Below, piece by piece: positions 33,770 to 38,600 of a DNA stretch of 38,600 bases (position 1 is its first letter; each line of letters begins with the position of its first letter). The notes beneath the pieces were generated by a model that did not search any database, was not told where the DNA came from, and saw only the letters and a list, made by a program, of their open reading frames with translations. The translations under genes and the position numbers were made by a program. The stretch spans positions 1-38,600 of the forward strand of contig JABMPJ010000186.1 of NCBI GenBank assembly GCA_013203785.1, in the 5' to 3' direction. Source of the DNA: Lentisphaerota bacterium. Its GTDB lineage: Bacteria > Verrucomicrobiota > Kiritimatiellia > UBA8416 > JABMPJ01.

Positions 33770-34768
33770 ATGAATCACAGACAGACGCTCTTACTCTCTT
33801 GCTTGGCTCTCTCGCTTGTGGCGGCAGCGGTGCGCGGTGAGGAGGAGCCCCTCAAGCGCATGCGTGTTGATGGTGTGGCCGCCTATGTCAATAAGCACGT
33901 CATCACGCTCTCGGATGTTCTGGTTCTGATTGAGCCGGTGCGGCAGCAATTGGGTGCCACCTACACGGGCGCGGCCCTACAGGAGCGGCTGCGCACGGCG
34001 TTTGACAGCACACTGGCCACCCTGATCGATCGCTTTCTGGTGCTCGATGCCTACGAGAAGCAGGGCGGCCGTCTTCCCGACTGGGCGATTGAGCAGCGCG
34101 TAGAGGAGATGATCAAGGAGCTGTTCAATGGCGACCGTGCTGCGCTGATGCAGGCCCTGTCTAAAGAGCAGATGACCTACGATGAGTGGCGCGATACCAT
34201 AAAGCGCCAGATGGTCGTGCAGTCGATGCGCCAGGCCAATGTGGACCAGTACGTCAAGATTGCCCCTGGGCGCGTACGGGCTTACTACGATGGTCATGCC
34301 GATGAATTCCAGCTGCCCGCGCATATGCATGTGCGTATGCTGGTGGTGACGGCCGAGAAGGTGCCCGATCATGAGCAGCGCAAGCGGCAGGCCGAGGAGC
34401 TGGTGCAGCGTGGTCGCGACGGGGCGGATTTTGCCGCGCTGGCCACGCAGTTCTCGGGCGGTTCACACGCCGCCGAGGGCGGCGACTGGGGCTGGATCGA
34501 TCCCACGCACGAGCTCCGCTCTGAGCTGGCCCGCGTGGCCGAGGCCACCGAGACAGGCCAGGTCAGTGACCCGGTTAAGATCGCGGATGCGCTCTATATC
34601 ATTAAGGTGGAGGGACGGCGTGAAGCTGACGTGGCACCCTTTGACGATGTCTACAGCCAGATCGAGCGTGCGCTGCGCCAGAAGGAGATCCAGTCATCCT
34701 ACGCCATCTGGCTGGCGCGCCTCAAAGGGGACGCTTTTGTAAAGATTGTCCCGACGGAATCGATTTAG
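33770..34768 (+). CDS. SurA-like periplasmic peptidyl-prolyl isomerase
   Basis: 332 residues. Signal peptide about 1-23 ('LLLSCLALSLVAAAVRG'). The N-terminal SurA chaperone domain follows ('RVDGVAAYVNKHVITLSDV' is the typical opening; helices to about residue 170), then one parvulin PPIase domain (about 180-285, 'HVRMLVVTAEK', 'DFAALATQFSGGSHAAEGGDWGWI', 'ALYIIKVEGRRE'). SurA of Escherichia coli has two parvulin domains; here there is one, as is common outside Proteobacteria. It guides outer-membrane proteins to BamA. The GTG at 33764 is a less likely start. rsmA follows four bases after the stop, matching the surA-ksgA pairing seen in enterobacteria. Confidence 0.88.
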   Translation: MNHRQTLLLSCLALSLVAAAVRGEEEPLKRMRVDGVAAYVNKHVITLSDVLVLIEPVRQQLGATYTGAALQERLRTAFDSTLATLIDRFLVLDAYEKQGGRLPDWAIEQRVEEMIKELFNGDRAALMQALSKEQMTYDEWRDTIKRQMVVQSMRQANVDQYVKIAPGRVRAYYDGHADEFQLPAHMHVRMLVVTAEKVPDHEQRKRQAEELVQRGRDGADFAALATQFSGGSHAAEGGDWGWIDPTHELRSELARVAEATETGQVSDPVKIADALYIIKVEGRREADVAPFDDVYSQIERALRQKEIQSSYAIWLARLKGDAFVKIVPTESI

Positions 34769-34772
34769 TCGG

Positions 34773-35627
34773 ATGAATCTTACCAGTCCCACCCAGGTGC
34801 GAGGACTGCTGGCCGAGCTGGGCATTCGCCCCAGCCGCACATTGGGTCAGAACTTCCTGGTTGACGCCAATGTTTTGCGTATCCTTGTCGAGGCGGCGCG
34901 ATTGACGCGCGACGACCGCGTCTTGGAGGTGGGGCCCGGACTGGGCGTACTGACGGAGGCACTCCTGGCACGCGCAGGTGGTGTGGTGGCGGTGGAGAAA
35001 GATCATCGCCTGGCGGCCCACCTGGCCGATCGCTTCGCCAGCGACGCGGCCCTGACCATTGTCACGGGGGACATGCTTAAGCAGCGCTTTGACGTGCTTG
35101 GCGAAGGTCGCTTACAGAAGGTGGTCTCGAACTTGCCGTACCGTCCCGGCACTCGCATTCTGGTTGATTTGGTGCAGAGCCCGACACCGCCGGGCTTGAT
35201 TGTGGTGACGGTGCAGCGCGAGGTGGCGGACCGACTCGTCGCCACCGTAGGTGGTGAGGCGTATGGTTTGCTGGGGGTCTGGATCGGGCGGTTGTATGAT
35301 AGCGAGCTGATCAAGGTGGTTCGCCCAACCTGCTTCTGGCCTCCGCCCGCCGTCACCTCGGCGATCATGCGGTTGGAGCGCCATACGCGTTTGACTCTGC
35401 CCGCCGCGCAGGAGCATTGCTTCTATGCATTGACCCGCCATGCCTTCACGCAGCGTCGCAAGCAACTGGCCTCGGTTTTACGGAAGGCACCGGCGGGGCT
35501 GCAGATGGCTGACACAGACTGCCGCGCGTGGTTGACGGCGCAAGGTCTCCCGGCAGAGGCGCGTCCGCAGGAATTGAGCCCCGAGGCGTGGTGCCGCCTA
35601 AGTGCGGAAATTGGAAGCGCCAATTGA
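34773..35627 (+). CDS. rsmA: 16S rRNA (A1518/A1519) dimethyltransferase
   Basis: KsgA/RsmA dimethylates two adjacent adenines near the 3' end of 16S rRNA during small-subunit assembly. It is 284 residues. The N-terminal 'IRPSRTLGQNFLVDANVLRI' is the family hallmark. The SAM-binding motif is 'VLEVGPGLGVLTEALL' (about 50-65), the catalytic motif is NLPY at 120-123, and the C-terminal domain has 'HAFTQRRKQLASVLRK'. The frame is open to 34746 within the surA-like gene, but the ATG at 34773 fits the family length. Confidence 0.93.
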   Translation: MNLTSPTQVRGLLAELGIRPSRTLGQNFLVDANVLRILVEAARLTRDDRVLEVGPGLGVLTEALLARAGGVVAVEKDHRLAAHLADRFASDAALTIVTGDMLKQRFDVLGEGRLQKVVSNLPYRPGTRILVDLVQSPTPPGLIVVTVQREVADRLVATVGGEAYGLLGVWIGRLYDSELIKVVRPTCFWPPPAVTSAIMRLERHTRLTLPAAQEHCFYALTRHAFTQRRKQLASVLRKAPAGLQMADTDCRAWLTAQGLPAEARPQELSPEAWCRLSAEIGSAN

Positions 35628-35653
35628 CTTAGTCACCAGCGCTGGGATACGAT
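35624..35653 (+). promoter_or_regulatory. Candidate promoter for histidine kinase gene
   Basis: TTGACT (35624-35629), 18 bases, TACGAT (35648-35653). The ATG at 35660 lies six bases after the -10, again predicting a leaderless transcript, and there is no ribosome-binding site. The -35 overlaps the rsmA stop codon. Confidence 0.45.
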
Positions 35654-35659
35654 TACGGA

Positions 35660-36817
35660 ATGAGTTTTCTCTTTCGCCGCTGGCTATCCATTGATTCGCG
35701 TGGTGCGCGCGCCCAGTTCGGCGTGGGTATGCTTCTCTTCTTCGCCGTGCCTGTGCTGGCGATGTGGTACTTCGTTCGGAGTGGATGGGATCAAGGCGGA
35801 GTAGGGCCCGTCTGGGTGATCCTGTTCTGTAGCGCGGTTCTGATGCTCGCCTTGGCTGGCTTCCTCCTTATGCGTCGCGGGGCGATGCAGGTCGAGGCCC
35901 TGCGCCGGTTGCTCGAGGGTGTCGTGCAAGAGGGCGTGACGGCGGGCGTAGACAGAAAGGCGCTCGCGGTAGCGAGTGATGCGGAGTCGATCAACGCCTG
36001 TATGCGGGTCATCATGGGGGAGCTGCGACGGCATATCGAGGATGTGGAGGGTGAGCGTGACCGCCTACAGACTGAGTTGGGTCAAGCCCAGAAGGTTGAA
36101 GGGTTGGGCACGATGGCTACGGGTGTCGCCCATGATTTCAACAACCTGATCGCCGCCGTCATGGGTAACGCAAGTATCGTACTCAACTCCATGGCCGCCG
36201 ATTCTCCCGCCCGTGACAACGCGCTGCAAATCCAGGCTACGGCGGCACAGGCGGTCGAGCTGACCGGTAAGATCGGCCTTTATTCCGGTCACTGTCGTTT
36301 CGACGGGGCGCCCGTGAAGTTGAGCAGTTTGGTGAGTGAACAGGCTGAGGTCCTTGAAGCGATCGTATTTCGCGGTGTGAAGATGGAGTACCGGCTCGAC
36401 GAAGACATGCCCCTGATCTGCGGGGATCGCCAGCAGCTTCAGGAGCTACTGCGTGCTCTGGTGTCGAATGCCTCGGACGGGATCACCAATAGGGTCGGTA
36501 CCATCACCGTTTCGACCGGTGTGATGTTGTGCGATGAATCGACCCTGTCGAAGACGGTTCTTCAAGAGCGGCTGCCTCCCGGCCGCTACGCGTTCATCGA
36601 AGTGGCCGACGATGGATGTGGTATTCCGCAGGAGGTGCGCCAGCGGATGTTCGATCCCTTCTACTCCCATAAGATACGGGGTAGGGGACTGGGCCTCTCA
36701 GTGGTCTTGGGCGTGACGAGGGCGCATTCCGGTGGCGTGTTGGTTGAGAGTGTGCCCGATCACGGCTCGGTTTTCCGCGCGATTTTTCCCTGTCCCAGTG
36801 CGCTCAACGACTCGTAG
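35660..36817 (+). CDS. Membrane-bound sensor histidine kinase
   Basis: 385 residues. Two transmembrane helices (about 20-40 and 50-72) have almost no periplasmic loop between them, so the signal is probably sensed in or below the membrane. A linker and coiled coil (about 115-145) precede the HisKA domain, with phospho-acceptor His158 in 'MATGVAHDFNNLIAAVMG', the NtrB/hybrid-kinase type H box. The HATPase_c domain has the N box 'LLRALVSNASDGI', G1 'VADDGCGI', the F box 'FDPFYSHKIRGRGLGL' and a final Gly-rich strand. No receiver domain is attached and no response regulator is adjacent, so it is an orphan kinase. Confidence 0.9.
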   Translation: MSFLFRRWLSIDSRGARAQFGVGMLLFFAVPVLAMWYFVRSGWDQGGVGPVWVILFCSAVLMLALAGFLLMRRGAMQVEALRRLLEGVVQEGVTAGVDRKALAVASDAESINACMRVIMGELRRHIEDVEGERDRLQTELGQAQKVEGLGTMATGVAHDFNNLIAAVMGNASIVLNSMAADSPARDNALQIQATAAQAVELTGKIGLYSGHCRFDGAPVKLSSLVSEQAEVLEAIVFRGVKMEYRLDEDMPLICGDRQQLQELLRALVSNASDGITNRVGTITVSTGVMLCDESTLSKTVLQERLPPGRYAFIEVADDGCGIPQEVRQRMFDPFYSHKIRGRGLGLSVVLGVTRAHSGGVLVESVPDHGSVFRAIFPCPSALNDS

Positions 36818-36836
36818 CGCCACTGAGCGGGTGTGG

Positions 36837-38417
36837 TCATGGCCGGATGATCGTGGCGGATGGGGCGGATCGGCTGGTCAGCTCTTCGATGCGCTGCTGG
36901 TAGGGGTGGGCGCGGCGGGGCTCTCCACGCTCCTGATAGAGTCCCACCAAATTCTGCAGCAGGGCCAGAACGCCGGTCGAATTACCCTTCGCATCCTCAA
37001 TGCGATCATACAGGGCTAAGCCCTCAAGATAGTAGGCCTCGGCACGGTCGCCCTGTTTTTGAATGCGGCAGACCTCAGCCAGGTTGTTCAGCGTCATGGC
37101 GAGATCGGGATGCTCCTCCCCGAGCGTATGGCGCCTATGGTCACATAGCTGGCGGTAGAGGGCCTCGGCTTCCGGGTAGCGCTGTTCCATGAAGTAGATT
37201 TGGGCGAGGATGGAGAGGTAGGCGTCCAGTTTCTCCGGTTCCTGTAGGCGGGCCTTCTCGCACAGCCGGACGATACGCTCGTAGAGCGGATTGGCGGCTT
37301 CGAGCTTATCCTGTGCATACAGGACGGCCGCAAGCTGTTGAAGGGCGCTGGCGGTCTTGGGGTGATCGGGTCCGTAGGCGCGCTCAGCAATGGCTAGCAC
37401 GCGTCCGAGGAAGGGCTCGGCCTCAGCGAATTTCTCTTGATCGACCAAGGCTTTGGCCACCTGGTTCAACAGCCCTATACGGGCCACATGGTCCTTGCCG
37501 ATTGGCTGTTCCCACATCACCAGCACGTCACCGGTCGCATCGCCCGTCAGGGAGACCGCCGCAAACTTCATGGCGTATTCCTCTTTCGGGAAATAGTCGG
37601 GCCCTGCCGCCATCTCTTGCAGTGCCAGGGCACGCTGGTAGGTGGTGGCCGCCAAGGCCGGCTGGGCGGTCATGAAATAGACCGTTCCCATATCGATCAG
37701 CGTGTTCTCGAGACGGGGGTCCGCCGGGCCGTAGGCGGCCTCCTCAATGGTCAGGATGCGCTGGACCATGCTCTCGAGTCCGTTGTAGATGCCTAGGGAA
37801 AGATAGACTTTAGTGAGGTATTTAAGCACGCTGGCCACCTCAATATGGTCTGGACCATGCCGCTTGATGCGCATGGCCAGGACGCGCCGGAAGAGTGGTT
37901 CCGCGGCGCGCGGCTGGCCGAGGTCGTGCACGACCTGGGCCAGGCTGTAAAGTGCATCCTCTGTGTTGGGATGGTCCGGGCCGAAATTGGCTTCCGCAAT
38001 CGCCAGGGCCTCGCTGTAGCAGGTCTGAGCCTCGGCCAGCTTGCCGCGCGCGTGATAGATGCGTCCCAGGCTCTTGCGTGGGTTCTGCGACTTGCGGTGG
38101 ACAGGACCGAGGGCTTTGTCGTAGATCGCGATGGCTCGTGCGTAGAGGGCTTCGCTCCGGTCCGGTTGGTTGAGATAGAAATAGATCATGGCCGTGTTGT
38201 TGAGATCGTCGGCCACGCGGGTGGAATCGGTGCCCCAGGTCTGCTCGGCCACCACCAGGGCGAGCTCGGCCGTCTTGGCCGCCTCCGCGAAACGTTGGGC
38301 CCCCATGAGTTTGGAGGTGAGCTGCTTAAGTTCACGCCAGCGGGCCTCCTGGGCTGTGGCCGGGAGAGCGCTCAGGAGTATCAGCAGAAGCAGTACCTGT
38401 CCCAGCGTTCTCGTCAT
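36837..38417 (-). CDS. Secreted TPR-repeat protein
   Basis: 526 residues from the ATG at 38417. A signal peptide 'MTRTLGQVLLLLILLSALPATAQ' is followed by about ten 42-residue kinesin-light-chain-type TPR units ('EALAIAEANFGPDHPNTEDALYSLAQV', 'RVLAIAERAYGPDHPKTASALQQLAAV', 'GEEHPDLAMTLNNLAEV'). Such arrays bind other proteins; here this would be in the periplasm or outside. One segment (about 300-350, 'YAMKFAAVSLTGDATGDVLVMW') departs from the repeat consensus. Upstream starts up to 38582 would translate the palindromic repeat and are rejected. It is convergent with the histidine kinase gene, with only 19 bases between stops. Confidence 0.85.
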   Translation of the reverse strand: MTRTLGQVLLLLILLSALPATAQEARWRELKQLTSKLMGAQRFAEAAKTAELALVVAEQTWGTDSTRVADDLNNTAMIYFYLNQPDRSEALYARAIAIYDKALGPVHRKSQNPRKSLGRIYHARGKLAEAQTCYSEALAIAEANFGPDHPNTEDALYSLAQVVHDLGQPRAAEPLFRRVLAMRIKRHGPDHIEVASVLKYLTKVYLSLGIYNGLESMVQRILTIEEAAYGPADPRLENTLIDMGTVYFMTAQPALAATTYQRALALQEMAAGPDYFPKEEYAMKFAAVSLTGDATGDVLVMWEQPIGKDHVARIGLLNQVAKALVDQEKFAEAEPFLGRVLAIAERAYGPDHPKTASALQQLAAVLYAQDKLEAANPLYERIVRLCEKARLQEPEKLDAYLSILAQIYFMEQRYPEAEALYRQLCDHRRHTLGEEHPDLAMTLNNLAEVCRIQKQGDRAEAYYLEGLALYDRIEDAKGNSTGVLALLQNLVGLYQERGEPRRAHPYQQRIEELTSRSAPSATIIRP

Positions 38418-38530
38418 ATGATTGTGCTGCATCGTGGTATCTAGTCTATGGATTGACCCCACGCGGCACAAGCGGAAAGCTGGTCCATGTGCCAGCATGG
38501 GCGCATCTTCGATTTGGTGCATCGGTCCCA

Positions 38531-38600
38531 CTCGTAATCGTACTCCTGCTCGTAATCTTAATCCGAGCACGATTACGAGCACGATTACGAGTAGGATTAC
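38531..38600. repeat. Palindromic low-complexity repeat (GATTACGAGCAC type), continues past window
   Basis: Built from alternating units such as ACTCGTAATCGT and the inverted CACGATTACGAG. The left half (38531-38558) is the inverted complement of the right half with small variations, so it can form a hairpin. It lies upstream of the TPR gene and is cut by the window end. Confidence 0.8.

Overview
The window looks like chromosome of a GC-rich, Gram-negative bacterium. It encodes an outer-membrane biogenesis set (BamA, OmpH/Skp, LpxD, SurA-like PPIase) beside a conserved housekeeping string (prs, rplY/ctc, pth, rpsF, ssb, rpsR, rplI, dnaB, recA, alaS, rsmA). Gene order, Rhs proteins with dockerin-like calcium loops, and heptad intergenic repeats suggest the PVC superphylum, most likely Kiritimatiellota or a relative. 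This is an inference from content; no search was run.

Layout. (1) 1-1000: remains of an ISAs1-type transposase, a gene-poor gap, tRNA-Gln(TTG) and a hairpin terminator. (2) 1025-15170: one long same-strand array with short gaps and many start/stop overlaps. It covers nucleotide precursor supply (prs), ribosome and translation genes, replication (ssb, dnaB), envelope assembly (bamA, ompH, lpxD, galE), then pncC, recA, a short alaS and a small Cys-rich metal-binding protein. (3) About 15134-31910: a 16.8-kb accessory island of Rhs/YD-repeat material. It holds an orphan toxin-like C-terminal fragment, a secreted protein cut off by a repeat, a RAYT/IS200-like HUH transposase with its repeats, a large Rhs fragment with core and variable tip, two candidate immunity genes, a lipoprotein, and a second Rhs protein that has a signal peptide but no core or toxin. 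(4) 31972-38600: core-like genes again: SpoU/TrmH methyltransferase and an Ig-like lipoprotein (minus strand), surA-like PPIase, rsmA, a histidine kinase, a TPR protein (minus strand), and a palindromic low-complexity repeat running off the window.

The most notable observation is that the island is bracketed by a 67-bp perfect direct repeat (15067-15133 and 31911-31977). The repeat is the 3' end of the Cys-rich gene. The right copy still reads in frame to its own stop and overlaps the convergent methyltransferase, which suggests the right copy is the original gene end and that the island arrived by an event duplicating the 3' end of its target, as many integrative elements do. No integrase is visible.

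Within the island the two large Rhs ORFs look complementary. The downstream one (26487-31865) has the signal peptide, N-terminal domain and YD repeats and stops at a dockerin-like loop. The upstream one (19402-24675) lacks a signal peptide, begins inside a transposase-associated repeat, carries LamG plus a dockerin-like loop, then YD repeats, the Rhs core and a variable tip. This could be a broken or a modular, recombining secreted toxin locus.
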